A program made the translations under genes and the position numbers. Shown here in pieces: positions 32,220 to 40,986 of a stretch of 64,000 nucleotides of DNA. The DNA is taken from NCBI GenBank assembly GCA_002394365.1, contig DGTQ01000002.1, positions 1-64,000 of the forward strand, read 5' to 3'. How positions within the stretch are numbered: position 1 is the stretch's first letter; each line of letters begins with the position of its first letter. Under the pieces are notes generated by a model, which saw only the letters and a program-made list of their open reading frames with translations, searched no databases and was not told where the DNA came from. Origin of the DNA: Prevotellaceae bacterium UBA4332 (GTDB lineage Bacteria; Bacteroidota; Bacteroidia; Bacteroidales; Bacteroidaceae).

Positions 32220-33698
32220 ATGGCATCATTTATTGAAGACAAAGTTGTGATGGAAGGTATCACCTTCGATGACGTTCTCTTAATTCCTGCTTATTCTGAG
32301 GTTCTCCCACGCGAGGTGGAATTGAGCACCAAGTTCTCACGTAACATAGATTTGAAAATACCATTCGTTACTGCTGCTATGGATACAGTGACGGAAGCTC
32401 CTATGGCCATTGCCATAGCTCGAGAGGGTGGTATAGGCGTAATCCATAAGAATATGTCTATCGAGGAGCAGGCTCGCCAGGTAGCCATCGTGAAGCGTGC
32501 AGAGAATGGTATGATATACGACCCCGTAACCATTCAGCGTGGTAAGACTGTCAGCGATGCCCTCGACCTCATGGCAGAATATCACATCGGAGGTATCCCT
32601 GTTGTTGACAGGGAGAACAAGCTCGTAGGTATCGTTACCAATCGCGACCTGCGTTTCCAGACAGACCCCAAGCGTCTTATCGACGAGGTGATGACATCTG
32701 AAAATCTCGTTGTCACCCATCAGCAAGTGGACCTCGACAGTGCAAGCAAGATTCTCCTTGAGCACAAGATAGAGAAGCTCCCTGTAGTTGATGACCAGAA
32801 CCATCTTCTCGGCCTTATCACATACAAGGATATTACCAAGGCAAAAGACAAGCCAATGGCATGTAAGGATGCCAAGGGCAGACTGAGAGTAGCCGCTGGC
32901 GTGGGTGTCACAGCAGACACCTTCGACCGTATGGAGGCTCTTGTCAATGCAGGTGTTGATGCCATCGTCATAGATACAGCTCACGGCCATAGTGCAGGTG
33001 TAATAGAGAAGGTTCGCGAGGCAAAGAAGCATTTCCCAGACGTTGACATCGTTGTGGGCAATATTGCTACTGGTGAAGCTGCCAAGATGCTTGTAGAGGC
33101 TGGTGCTGATGCCGTAAAGGTAGGTATCGGTCCAGGTTCTATCTGTACCACCCGTGTTGTGGCAGGTGTAGGTGTACCTCAGCTCTCTGCCGTCTATGAC
33201 GTAGCAAAGGCTCTTGAAGGCACAGACGTACCTCTCATTGCCGATGGCGGTCTGCGTTATTCCGGCGATATCGTCAAGGCTCTTGCTGCTGGCGGCTATT
33301 CTGTCATGGTCGGCTCGCTCGTAGCAGGTACAGAGGAAGCTCCAGGCGAGACAATCCTCTTCAACGGACGTAAGTTTAAGTCTTATCGTGGCATGGGCTC
33401 TCTGGAGGCTATGGAGAAAGGCTCTGCCGACCGCTATTTCCAGGGTGGTGTGAAGGAAGCCAAGAAACTCGTGCCAGAAGGCATCGCTGGTCGTGTGCCT
33501 TACAAGGGAACAGTTCAGGAGGTTATCTATCAGCTCGTTGGTGGTCTGCGTTCAGGCATGGGCTATTGCGGGGCAAAGGACATCAATGCTCTCCACCAGG
33601 CTAAGTTCACCCGCATCACTAATGCTGGTATGCTCGAGTCACACCCTCACGAGGTAATCATTACAAGTGAGGCTCCAAACTACTCACGTCCACAGTAA
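32220..33698 (+). CDS. guaB: Inosine-5'-monophosphate dehydrogenase
   Basis: GuaB oxidises IMP to XMP, the committed step of GMP synthesis. The 492-residue protein has the TIM-barrel core with the catalytic loop VGIGPGSICTTRVVAGVGVP (active-site Cys), DTAHGHSAGVIEKV, ADGGLRYSGDIVKALAAGG and SYRGMGSLEAM. Between about residues 95 and 210 it carries two CBS domains (PVVDRENKLVGIVTNRDLRF and PVVDDQNHLLGLITYKDITK). A hairpin ATGCTC-GCAA-GAGCAT with a GNRA loop (33731-33746) lies downstream, without a T-tract. Confidence 0.98.
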   Translation: MASFIEDKVVMEGITFDDVLLIPAYSEVLPREVELSTKFSRNIDLKIPFVTAAMDTVTEAPMAIAIAREGGIGVIHKNMSIEEQARQVAIVKRAENGMIYDPVTIQRGKTVSDALDLMAEYHIGGIPVVDRENKLVGIVTNRDLRFQTDPKRLIDEVMTSENLVVTHQQVDLDSASKILLEHKIEKLPVVDDQNHLLGLITYKDITKAKDKPMACKDAKGRLRVAAGVGVTADTFDRMEALVNAGVDAIVIDTAHGHSAGVIEKVREAKKHFPDVDIVVGNIATGEAAKMLVEAGADAVKVGIGPGSICTTRVVAGVGVPQLSAVYDVAKALEGTDVPLIADGGLRYSGDIVKALAAGGYSVMVGSLVAGTEEAPGETILFNGRKFKSYRGMGSLEAMEKGSADRYFQGGVKEAKKLVPEGIAGRVPYKGTVQEVIYQLVGGLRSGMGYCGAKDINALHQAKFTRITNAGMLESHPHEVIITSEAPNYSRPQ

Positions 33699-33822
33699 GG
33701 AGGGTATAAGTGGAAAGCAGACTCCGAGCCATGCTCGCAAGAGCATACCGTAAGGAGCGCAAGAAAGATGAAAGCTCAAGAAAAAAAGTATAAACTGTAA
33801 TTACAAAATAATAAGAAGCGAA

Positions 33823-35238
33823 GTGAAAAAAGTATTTTCAATATTGCTGTGCCTTATGGTGGCAGTAGTCGTAAAGGCTCAGGACGACCCAGTCGTGATG
33901 ACCATCAACAGCAAGCCCATCAAGTTGTCGGAGTTTGTTTATTCTTACAAGAAGAACAACGGACCTGACGTGATAGAGCAGAAGAGTGTCAAGGAGTATG
34001 TTGACCTTTTCGTCAACTATAAACTCAAGGTTGAGGCTGCTCTTGATGCTCATTATGATACGCTGACGTCCTACAATAAGGAGTTTCGTCAGTATCGTGA
34101 CCAGCAGGTGTTGCCTACGCTCATCAACGAGGGCGACGTCGAGGCTGAGGCACAGAAGATTTACAATGAATACAAAGAGCGTGTGGGCAAAGACGGACTC
34201 GTCCTGCCTCAGCACATTCTGCTCATGACAGGTCAGAATGCCTCCGACTCTCTCGTGGCAGTAAAGAAACAGCTTGCTGACTCCCTCTATAACGTCCTGA
34301 AGAAGGGTGGCGACTTCGACGCTCTCGTCAAGAAGTACAGTCAGGACCCAGGCAGTGCAAGGCGTGGTGGCGAGATAGGCTGGGTAAGCAAGGGACAGAC
34401 TCTCAAGGCTTTTGAGGATGCCGTCTTCTCCCTCAAGAAGGATGAGATATCCAAGCCAGTGCTATCGGAAGTAGGCTACCACATCATAAGAGTTAAGGAC
34501 AAGAAGCAGCTCGACCCCTATGATTCTCTCCGTGCAGATATCATGAAGTTTATAGAGCGTCGCAGTCTGCGCCAGCAGATAGCCCAGAACCGTCTGAAGG
34601 ATATTGCTAAGCAGAAGAACGAGACTGAGCAGCAGGTCATGGATGCTCGTGCCGATTCTATCTCTGCTATCGACGAGAATATGAAATACCTCATTCAGGA
34701 GTATCACGACGGTCTCCTGCTCTATGAGGCAAGCAACCGCACCGTTTGGGAGAAGGCAGCTAATGACGAGGCTGGTCTGAAGAAATTCTTCAAGAAGAAC
34801 AGGAAGAAGTACGCATGGGATGAGCCTCGCTTCAAGGGCATAGCCTATCACACCAAGGATGCTGCTGATATCAAGGCAGTGCAGAAGGCAGTGAAAGGTA
34901 AGAAGTTCGACGAGTGGGCACAGATTCTGCGCACTACCTTCAACAACGATTCCGTCCTCCGCATACGCGTCAACAAGGGTATCTTCAAGAAGGGTGACAA
35001 TGCCCTTGTCGATAAGATGGAGTTTGGCGTGGCAGATGCCAAGGTGAAAGAAATAAAGAATTTCCCTCATACGGCAGTATTCGGCAAACTGCTCAAGACG
35101 CCAGAAGAGATGTCTGATGTAAAGGCACTGGTAGTGGCAGATTACCAGGAGGCTATGGAGAAAGACTGGGTGAAGGACCTTCGTGCCAAGTATCCCGTGA
35201 CTATCAACTGGGATGTGATAGATAAGATAAAAGAGTGA
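33823..35238 (+). CDS. Periplasmic parvulin-type peptidyl-prolyl isomerase (first of two)
   Basis: The 471-residue protein has a signal peptide (ending VVVKAQ), an N-terminal SurA-like helical region, and a PpiC/parvulin domain at about 120-225 (LPQHILLM, FDALVKKYSQDPGSARRGGE, GWVSKGQTLKAFEDAVFSL, YHIIRVKDKK). It probably helps outer-membrane proteins fold. A second, less conserved domain fills the C-terminus. No in-frame ATG precedes it, so GTG 33823 is the start. Its stop overlaps the next gene (GTGA), indicating coupling. Confidence 0.88.
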   Translation: MKKVFSILLCLMVAVVVKAQDDPVVMTINSKPIKLSEFVYSYKKNNGPDVIEQKSVKEYVDLFVNYKLKVEAALDAHYDTLTSYNKEFRQYRDQQVLPTLINEGDVEAEAQKIYNEYKERVGKDGLVLPQHILLMTGQNASDSLVAVKKQLADSLYNVLKKGGDFDALVKKYSQDPGSARRGGEIGWVSKGQTLKAFEDAVFSLKKDEISKPVLSEVGYHIIRVKDKKQLDPYDSLRADIMKFIERRSLRQQIAQNRLKDIAKQKNETEQQVMDARADSISAIDENMKYLIQEYHDGLLLYEASNRTVWEKAANDEAGLKKFFKKNRKKYAWDEPRFKGIAYHTKDAADIKAVQKAVKGKKFDEWAQILRTTFNNDSVLRIRVNKGIFKKGDNALVDKMEFGVADAKVKEIKNFPHTAVFGKLLKTPEEMSDVKALVVADYQEAMEKDWVKDLRAKYPVTINWDVIDKIKE

Positions 35239-36647
35239 TTGTGAAGAATTTTTTAACCATATTTCTATGCGTCTTAGCCTCCCTTGCCATCTCGGCGCAG
35301 GAGGAGCAGACCGACTCCGTTGCTGAGACCAGAGACAGTCTTGGTATTAAGCCAGACGTAAATTTTATCGACGAGGTAGTGTGGGTAGTAGGCGACGAAG
35401 CCATCCTGCGCTCCGATATCGAGATGATGCGCATGCAGGCTGTGCAGGAGGGCATGAAGTGGGATGGCGACCCAGACTGTCGCATTCCAGAACAGCTTGC
35501 CGTTCAGAAACTTTTCCTCAATCAGGCTGCCCTCGACAGTATCGAAGTTACAGAGAGCGAGGTGATGCAGGGTGTGGACCAGCAGATAAATGCCTGGATT
35601 CAGATGGTAGGTTCGAAGGAGAAGCTGGAGGAATATCGCAAGCAGACGATAACCCAGATGCGTAGCGACCTGCATGACGAATTTAAGAACCGCGAGCTCA
35701 TTCAGCGCATGCGTCGCAAGTTGGTGGAGGACGTCAAGGTTACTCCTGCCGATGTCAAGGAGTATTTCCGCGAACAGCCTCAGGACAGCATACCTATGGT
35801 GCCCACCACGGTGGAAGTGCAAATCATCACTATGCAGCCACGCGTGCCCGTTGAAGAGATAAACAGGGTGAAAGACCGTTTGCGTGACTTCACAGAGCGA
35901 GTGCAGTCTGGCAGAACGAGTTTCGCCACTCTCGCCCGCATGTATTCAGAAGATACGGGCAGTGCCGTTCAAGGTGGTGAGCTGGGCTATACAGGTCGTG
36001 GCATGCTCGACCCCAGTTTTGCTGCAGTAGCCTTCAACCTCAGTGACCCCAAGAAAATATCCAAGATAGTAGAATCCGAGTATGGTTTCCACATCATACA
36101 GCTTATCGACAAACGTGGCGACAAGATAAACTGTCGTCATATCCTCATGAAGCCCCGTGTTCCTCAGGCAAGCATCGATTCCACCATGGTTCACATGAAG
36201 GTGCTCACCGAGGACCTCAACAACAAACGCTTCGCCTTTGAGGACATCGTGAGCCTCCTGTCTGACGACAAGGACACGAAGAACAATCGCGGACTCATGT
36301 CAAACAATGCTGAGAGTGGCAGAACCTCTCGCTTCGAGATGAAAGACCTGCCCACTGAGGTGGCACGTCAGGTGTCTCAACTCTCAGTCGATTCAGTTTC
36401 TCAACCCTTCACTATGGTCAATTCGCGTGGCAAGACAGTCTGCGCCATCGTGAAGCTCAAGACCAGAACCCCTGCCCATCGCGCCACCATCCAGGAGGAC
36501 TTCCAGGTGCTCAGCAACGTGGTGCTAAACAAGCGCAAGGAGGAGAAAGTGCGTCAGTGGGTGCAGGATAAGATAAAATCTACCTACGTGCGCATGGACG
36601 ACCGCTATAAGAATTGCGATTTCGAGTACGAAGGGTGGGTGAAGTAG
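35235..36647 (+). CDS. SurA-like periplasmic peptidyl-prolyl isomerase (second of two)
   Basis: The 470-residue protein starts with a signal peptide (LTIFLCVLASLAISAQ), followed by a SurA-like N-terminal region (DEVVWVVGDEAILRSDIEMM) and parvulin domains at about 175-285 (FATLARMYSEDTGSAVQGGE, YGFHIIQLIDKRGDKINCRH) and a weaker one after ILMKPRV. SurA proteins escort outer-membrane beta-barrels. The start is GTG, overlapping the previous stop by 4 nt, or GTG 35241 two codons later. Together with the OstA-like gene downstream it forms an outer-membrane biogenesis cluster. Confidence 0.9.
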   Translation: MIVKNFLTIFLCVLASLAISAQEEQTDSVAETRDSLGIKPDVNFIDEVVWVVGDEAILRSDIEMMRMQAVQEGMKWDGDPDCRIPEQLAVQKLFLNQAALDSIEVTESEVMQGVDQQINAWIQMVGSKEKLEEYRKQTITQMRSDLHDEFKNRELIQRMRRKLVEDVKVTPADVKEYFREQPQDSIPMVPTTVEVQIITMQPRVPVEEINRVKDRLRDFTERVQSGRTSFATLARMYSEDTGSAVQGGELGYTGRGMLDPSFAAVAFNLSDPKKISKIVESEYGFHIIQLIDKRGDKINCRHILMKPRVPQASIDSTMVHMKVLTEDLNNKRFAFEDIVSLLSDDKDTKNNRGLMSNNAESGRTSRFEMKDLPTEVARQVSQLSVDSVSQPFTMVNSRGKTVCAIVKLKTRTPAHRATIQEDFQVLSNVVLNKRKEEKVRQWVQDKIKSTYVRMDDRYKNCDFEYEGWVK

Positions 36648-36654
36648 AATTTAC

Positions 36655-36680
36655 AGTTCATAGTTCACAGTTCACAGTTT
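36655..36680. repeat. Heptamer array AGTTCAY (three units)
   Basis: AGTTCAT, AGTTCAC, AGTTCAC and a partial unit follow the SurA-like gene. A TTTCGTA-rich stretch continues to about 36735. Confidence 0.8.
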
Positions 36681-36797
36681 TCGTAGCGTAGCGTTTCGTA
36701 GGAGCATAGCTCCGTTTCGTTTTCGTACGAAGTTAAATTCATAGTTATTAAGAATAACGCAAGAAATAACAATCCCGTATGGCACAGAATCACGACA

Positions 36798-38411
36798 ATG
36801 ACGGTTCTGTGTCTTTTTGCCTTTGCCTTCGTCTTTCATGGCATGGCAAAAAGGGGGCGTGCCGTCAATAAAAAGGTAGATGAGCGTGTCTATCTCCAGC
36901 ATGCCGACGAACTTTCCTACGACATCTTTGGTGCCCACCCCGATGCCCAATTCCTACACGGCAATGTGTCTTTCCTTCATAAGGGTATGCACCTTACCTG
37001 CGACAGTGCCTATTTCTATGAGAGCACCAACTCCTTCCAGGCGTTTGGCAATGTCAGGCTGCGTCAGGGCGACACTCTCACTCTCTCAGGCAGCAGGGCT
37101 TTCTACGATGGCAACGATGAGCTCGGCCATGTCTATGACAACGTCATTCTTACCCACAGAAAGTCGCGTCTCTATTGCGACACCCTCGACTACGACAAGA
37201 TGTACGGCATAGCCGATGCCTATGGTTCAGCAGGCATCAAGCTCGTAGAAGGCAAGGACGTTCTCACAGCCGACTGGGGGCGCTATTTCACTGACTCGCG
37301 CCATTCCGAGTTCTACTATAACGTGGTGCTAACCAATGAAGACGGACTGCGCATAGAGACCGATACTCTATATTACGAAAACAACACCTCCCTTGCCCAC
37401 GTCATAGGTCCCTCCAGGATAAAATCGGGCAAGAGCAATGTGCAAACCGAGAATTCCTATTACAACACCCGCACAGAGACATCCCGTCTCTATGGACGCT
37501 CCACCTTGTGGAATGATAGTCGCTCCATCACTGCCGACACCCTGCTCCACAACGACCGCACAGGCGTCAACGAGGCATTCGGTGATGTCGTATATAATGA
37601 CACTCTCAATCGCAACATGCTCCTCAGTCGCTATGCCATCTACAATGACAAGACGGGCATGGGCTATGCCACCGACAGCCTCGTAGCCATAGACTATTCC
37701 CAGCCCGATACTCTCTGGATGCACTGCGATACCATCCGTGTGCGTACATTATATATAAACACCGACTCCGTACAGCGCGAGGCACACTGTTACCACCATG
37801 TGCGAGCATATCGTCGCGACCTCCAGGCAGTATGCGACTCCCTCGTCCTGCTCTCGCGCGACTCCTGCGCCACCATGTATAAAGACCCCATCATCTGGAA
37901 CAACGGCAGCCAGCTGCTGGGTGAGCGCATAAACATCTACTCTAACGACTCCACCATACGCTATGCCGAGGTGCTCGGTCAGGCACTCTCCGCAGAGCAG
38001 GTGTCAGCCGATTCCACCCGCTTCAATCAGGTCTCCTCGCGAGATATGTATGCCTTCTTTGAGGGCGGAAAGTTGCGCCAGAACTGGGCTATCTCCAATG
38101 TCTGCCTCGTCTATTACCCCATAGAGGAAAGCGACACCACCATCATAGGGCTAAACTATACCGAGACCGACACCCTCAAGATGTATCTCTCCCCCTCGCG
38201 CCGACTGGAAAAGATATGGATGAGTGCCAGCAAGGGCACCCTCTATCCCCTAACCCAGACGCCTCCCGAGAAGCACCGCCTGCCTTCCTTCGCGTGGTTC
38301 GACTATGTCCGTCCCCTCAACAAGGACGACATCTTCCTCTGGCGTCCCAAAGCACAGGGCAAGGAACTCAAAGAGGTAAAAAGACGACAGGCGCCGAAGA
38401 GAATGAAATAG
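36798..38411 (+). CDS. OstA/LptA-like envelope protein
   Basis: The 537-residue protein has a hydrophobic N-terminus (MTVLCLFAFAFVFHGMA) that could act as a signal or anchor. It is followed by repeated OstA-like beta-jellyroll segments: ADELSYDIFGAHPDAQFLHG, NVSFLHKGMHLTCDSAYFYE, FGNVRLRQGDTLTLSGSRAF and NVILTHRKSRLYCDTLDYD. The OstA_2-type family binds or transports lipopolysaccharide between the membranes in Gram-negative bacteria. The position after two SurA-like genes supports an envelope role. The C-terminal 150 residues are not recognised. Confidence 0.85.
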   Translation: MTVLCLFAFAFVFHGMAKRGRAVNKKVDERVYLQHADELSYDIFGAHPDAQFLHGNVSFLHKGMHLTCDSAYFYESTNSFQAFGNVRLRQGDTLTLSGSRAFYDGNDELGHVYDNVILTHRKSRLYCDTLDYDKMYGIADAYGSAGIKLVEGKDVLTADWGRYFTDSRHSEFYYNVVLTNEDGLRIETDTLYYENNTSLAHVIGPSRIKSGKSNVQTENSYYNTRTETSRLYGRSTLWNDSRSITADTLLHNDRTGVNEAFGDVVYNDTLNRNMLLSRYAIYNDKTGMGYATDSLVAIDYSQPDTLWMHCDTIRVRTLYINTDSVQREAHCYHHVRAYRRDLQAVCDSLVLLSRDSCATMYKDPIIWNNGSQLLGERINIYSNDSTIRYAEVLGQALSAEQVSADSTRFNQVSSRDMYAFFEGGKLRQNWAISNVCLVYYPIEESDTTIIGLNYTETDTLKMYLSPSRRLEKIWMSASKGTLYPLTQTPPEKHRLPSFAWFDYVRPLNKDDIFLWRPKAQGKELKEVKRRQAPKRMK

Positions 38412-38446
38412 TTCATAATTCACAGTTCATAATTCTTCATTCATAA
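38412..38446. repeat. Five-unit heptamer array abutting the mutL start codon
   Basis: TTCATAA, TTCACAG, TTCATAA, TTCTTCA, TTCATAA run in 7-nt phase from 38412 to 38446. The TTG start codon of mutL is the next three bases. Confidence 0.9.
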
Positions 38447-40303
38447 TTGGACAAAATATTCCTCCTTCCCGACTCCGTAGCCAACCAGATAGCCGCAGGC
38501 GAGGTGATACAGCGCCCAGCCTCCGTCATCAAGGAACTCATGGAAAACGCTATCGATGCGGGAGCCACACACATACAAGTGCTGGTGACAGACGCTGGCA
38601 AAACGTCGATACAGGTTATCGACGACGGCTGTGGCATGTCCGATACCGATGCCCGTCTCTCCTTCGAGCGTCATGCCACCTCCAAGATACGTCAGGCAGT
38701 TGACCTCTTCTCCCTCCATACCATGGGCTTTCGTGGCGAAGCCCTTGCCAGCATAGCCGCCGTAGCCCAGATTACACTCAAGACACGTCGCCGTGAGGAC
38801 GAAGTAGGCACCCTCGTACGCATCGACGGTTCGCAGTTCGTAGAGCAAGACGTCGTCAGCTGTCCCGCAGGTTCCAATTTCCTCATTGAGAACCTCTTCT
38901 TCAATATCCCCGCTCGCAGGAAGTTCCTCAAGTCCAATGCCACCGAGATGAACAACATCACCCAGTCCTTCGAGCGCATCGTCCTTATATATCCCTCCAT
39001 CGCCTTTACCCTCCACAGCAACGGTCAGGAGATACTCAGTCTGCGTCCGGCCACCTTCCGCCAGCGCATCATCGACGTCTTCGGTAAACGGCTCAACCAG
39101 CAGCTCCTTAGCATAGAGGCAGACACCAGCGTGTGCAAGATATCAGGCTTCGTGGGCAAACCCGAGTCAGCCCGCCGCAAGGGTCTCCATCAGTATTTCT
39201 TCGTCAACGGGCGCTATATGAAGCATCCCTATTTCCATAAGGCAGTCCTCACAGCCTTCGACCGTCTTCTGCCCGATGGCGACCAGGTGTCCTATTTCAT
39301 CAACTTCACCGTCAACCCCGAGGACATCGATGTCAATATCCATCCCGTCAAGACCGAGATAAAATTTGAGAACGAGCAGGTGATATGGCAAATCCTCATG
39401 GCAGCAGTGCGCGATGCCGTAGGAAAAATCACCCAGGCAACCACCCTTGACTTCGACAGCGAGGGCAAGCCCGACATACCCGTCTTCAACCCCCAGGGAG
39501 GCAAAGACATCAGCGTGCCACACATAGATTTCAATCCCGCCTACAACCCCTTCAAGGCATCACCTTCCAGCTCTCGCCCCGCCGCCAAAGGGTGGGAAAC
39601 TCTCTATGGTGGTAGTTCTTCGAGCAAAGCTCTCAGGAGAGAAGAGCTCGGAGCAGAGTTTAGAGTTGAAGGTTTAGAGTTAGGTGGTAGTAGTTCAGAG
39701 TTTAATGTTGAGAGTTTAGAGCTCTCCCCCTTGGGGGGAGTAGGAGGGGGTATTCTCCAATTCTCCGCCCGCTATATCGTGGTTTCCCAGCCCTCAGGTT
39801 TGCTCTTCATCGACCAGCACCGTGCCTCAATGCGTCTGCTCTATGACGAGTACATGAACAATTTCGCCACCCATCAGTCACACACTCAGAAGGTCCTCTT
39901 CCCCGAGATAGTGCAGTTTCCCCCATCCTATGCCACCTCTCTCGACGATATCCTTGCAGAACTCCGTCTCCTTGGGTTCGACATCACCCCCCTCGGCGGA
40001 GGCAGCTACAGCATATCAGGCATACCCTCGGGACTTGGCGGGCTCGATGCCGTCAGTCTCGTCAGCGACCTCGTCAGCGAAGCTTTCGAGCAAGGCTTGG
40101 GAGCCACCCAGCAAGTCCACTCCGTCATTGCCCTTGCCCTTGCCAAGCGAGCAGCCATCCCCTATGGCGAGATACTCGACGCCACTACCATGCACCACCT
40201 CCTCGACCAGCTCTCCCATAACCCCTCCCCAAGCTATTCCCCCGATGGCAAGAAGATACTCTACCACCTCCCCGAGGCAGCCATAGAAAAGTTTTTCTGT
40301 TAA
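38447..40303 (+). CDS. mutL: DNA mismatch repair protein MutL
   Basis: MutL links mismatch recognition by MutS to strand removal. The 618-residue protein has the GHKL ATPase N-terminus (QIAAGEVIQRPASVIKELME, NAIDAGATHI, DDGCGM, TMGFRGEALASIAAV), the transducer domain to about 330, a linker, and a C-terminal dimerisation domain (QFSARYIVVSQPSGLLFIDQ, HRASMRLLYDEY). The initiation codon is TTG (the family start DxIxLLPDSVANQIAAGEV aligns with it). It directly follows a heptamer array. The linker (about residues 404-435) is coded by nine heptamers (39658-39720) and a CTCCCCC-TTG-GGGGGAG palindrome (39724-39740). Confidence 0.95.
   Translation: MDKIFLLPDSVANQIAAGEVIQRPASVIKELMENAIDAGATHIQVLVTDAGKTSIQVIDDGCGMSDTDARLSFERHATSKIRQAVDLFSLHTMGFRGEALASIAAVAQITLKTRRREDEVGTLVRIDGSQFVEQDVVSCPAGSNFLIENLFFNIPARRKFLKSNATEMNNITQSFERIVLIYPSIAFTLHSNGQEILSLRPATFRQRIIDVFGKRLNQQLLSIEADTSVCKISGFVGKPESARRKGLHQYFFVNGRYMKHPYFHKAVLTAFDRLLPDGDQVSYFINFTVNPEDIDVNIHPVKTEIKFENEQVIWQILMAAVRDAVGKITQATTLDFDSEGKPDIPVFNPQGGKDISVPHIDFNPAYNPFKASPSSSRPAAKGWETLYGGSSSSKALRREELGAEFRVEGLELGGSSSEFNVESLELSPLGGVGGGILQFSARYIVVSQPSGLLFIDQHRASMRLLYDEYMNNFATHQSHTQKVLFPEIVQFPPSYATSLDDILAELRLLGFDITPLGGGSYSISGIPSGLGGLDAVSLVSDLVSEAFEQGLGATQQVHSVIALALAKRAAIPYGEILDATTMHHLLDQLSHNPSPSYSPDGKKILYHLPEAAIEKFFC
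39658..39740. repeat. In-frame heptamer array and C/G palindrome inside mutL
   Basis: Nine 7-nt units (GTTTAGA, GTTGAAG, GTTTAGA, GTTAGGT, GGTAGTA, GTTCAGA, GTTTAAT, GTTGAGA, GTTTAGA) total 63 bp, that is 21 codons, so the frame is kept. CTCCCCC-TTG-GGGGGAG follows at 39724-39740. Confidence 0.88.
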
Positions 40304-40323
40304 TAAACGCTAAAAACAAGCAA

Positions 40324-40351
40324 ATTCTTCATTCTTCATTCTTCATTCTTC
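40324..40351. repeat. Heptamer array ATTCTTC (four units)
   Basis: Four identical ATTCTTC units lie between mutL and the tRNA-Val promoter. Confidence 0.9.
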
Positions 40352-40362
40352 ATTTATTTTAT

Positions 40363-40404
40363 TACCTTTGCACTCGCTTTTGAAAAGCTATGAGTTTTCA
40401 AAAG
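40363..40404 (+). promoter_or_regulatory. tRNA-Val promoter element and leader hairpin
   Basis: TACCTTTG (40363-40370) is a -7 box. The short leader holds a perfect 10-bp inverted repeat, CTTTTGAAAA (40377-40386) and TTTTCAAAAG (40395-40404), ending at the first base of the tRNA. Confidence 0.7.
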
Positions 40405-40478
40405 GGCGTTTAGCTCAGCTGGTTTAGAGCATCTGCCTTACAAGCAGAGGGTCGGCGGTTCGAATCCGTCAACGCCCA
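40404..40478 (+). tRNA. tRNA-Val (anticodon TAC), copy 1
   Basis: The acceptor GGGCGTT pairs with AACGCCC. The anticodon loop in GCCTTACAAGC contains TAC, and the T-arm is CGGTTCGAATCCG. The discriminator is A, and CCA is encoded at 40479-40481. Confidence 0.94.
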
Positions 40479-40492
40479 CCACCCCCCAAGAG

Positions 40493-40567
40493 GGGCGTTT
40501 AGCTCAGCTGGTTTAGAGCATCTGCCTTACAAGCAGAGGGTCGGCGGTTCGAATCCGTCAACGCCCA
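40493..40567 (+). tRNA. tRNA-Val (anticodon TAC), copy 2
   Basis: The body is identical to copy 1, 14 nt downstream. The 3' sequence is CCT instead of CCA, so its CCA end must be added or completed enzymatically. Confidence 0.94.
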
Positions 40568-40589
40568 CCTCTCTCTCTCTAACTCTTTT

Positions 40590-40631
40590 AACCCCGCAGC
40601 AGTTTTTCCCATGCTGTGGGGTTATATTTTT
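40590..40631 (+). terminator. Intrinsic terminator of the tRNA-Val pair
   Basis: AACCCCGCAGC (40590-40600) pairs with GCTGTGGGGTT (40613-40623), with one wobble, followed by ATATTTTT. Confidence 0.85.
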
Positions 40632-40955
40632 CCTCTCGGTTTTGTCAAAGATAGAGTAGTTATTCCCCTCGGTTTTGTCAGAAATGGGTAGTTATTCCTC
40701 TCCATCCCCATCTTCCACGCAGTTATCAAACGAAGCATCTGCTTGCTAAGCTCCCACGTCTGCTTGCTAAGCTCCCACGTCTGGTTGCTAAGCTTCCACA
40801 TCTGGTTGCTAAGCTCCCACGTCTGGTTGCTAAGCCCCCGCATTTCCTTACTAAGCAAGCATTTGTTTCGGATGCCCAGGAACAGACAAAACTATAGTTT
40901 CTATGTTTTATTTAACAGCTTTGTGTAAAAAATATTAAACATTTTTCAATTTTTC
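40632..40955. other. Intergenic region with direct and tandem repeats
   Basis: Two copies of a CCTCGGTTTTGTCA...GTAGTTATTCC unit of about 40 bp (about 40632-40708) are followed by the 21-bp array and by a 12-bp palindrome AAACTATAGTTT (40889-40900), which lies about 90 bp before the start of the island transcript. No gene is supported. Confidence 0.7.
40741..40866. repeat. Six-unit 21-bp tandem array (GGTTGCTAAGCTCCCACGTCT)
   Basis: Units start at 40741, 40762, 40783, 40804, 40825 and 40846. The first two are identical and the last is degenerate. Because 21 is a multiple of 3, several frames stay open on both strands. The unit matches the array at 12352-12435. Confidence 0.9.
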
Positions 40956-40986
40956 TTTGCACAATTAAAAAAAATATTTAACTTTG
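40956..40986 (+). promoter_or_regulatory. Promoter of the accessory operon
   Basis: TTTG (40956-40959), 19 nt, TAACTTTG (40979-40986) match the housekeeping consensus. Transcription should start near 40993, leaving a leader of about 640 nt before the ATG at 41630. Confidence 0.82.

Noticed and set aside
40622..40928. Open frames on both strands across the 21-bp array, giving 7-residue repeats such as LSNQTWE
   Set aside because: The openness follows from a repeat length divisible by three; neither frame has a promoter or a family match.
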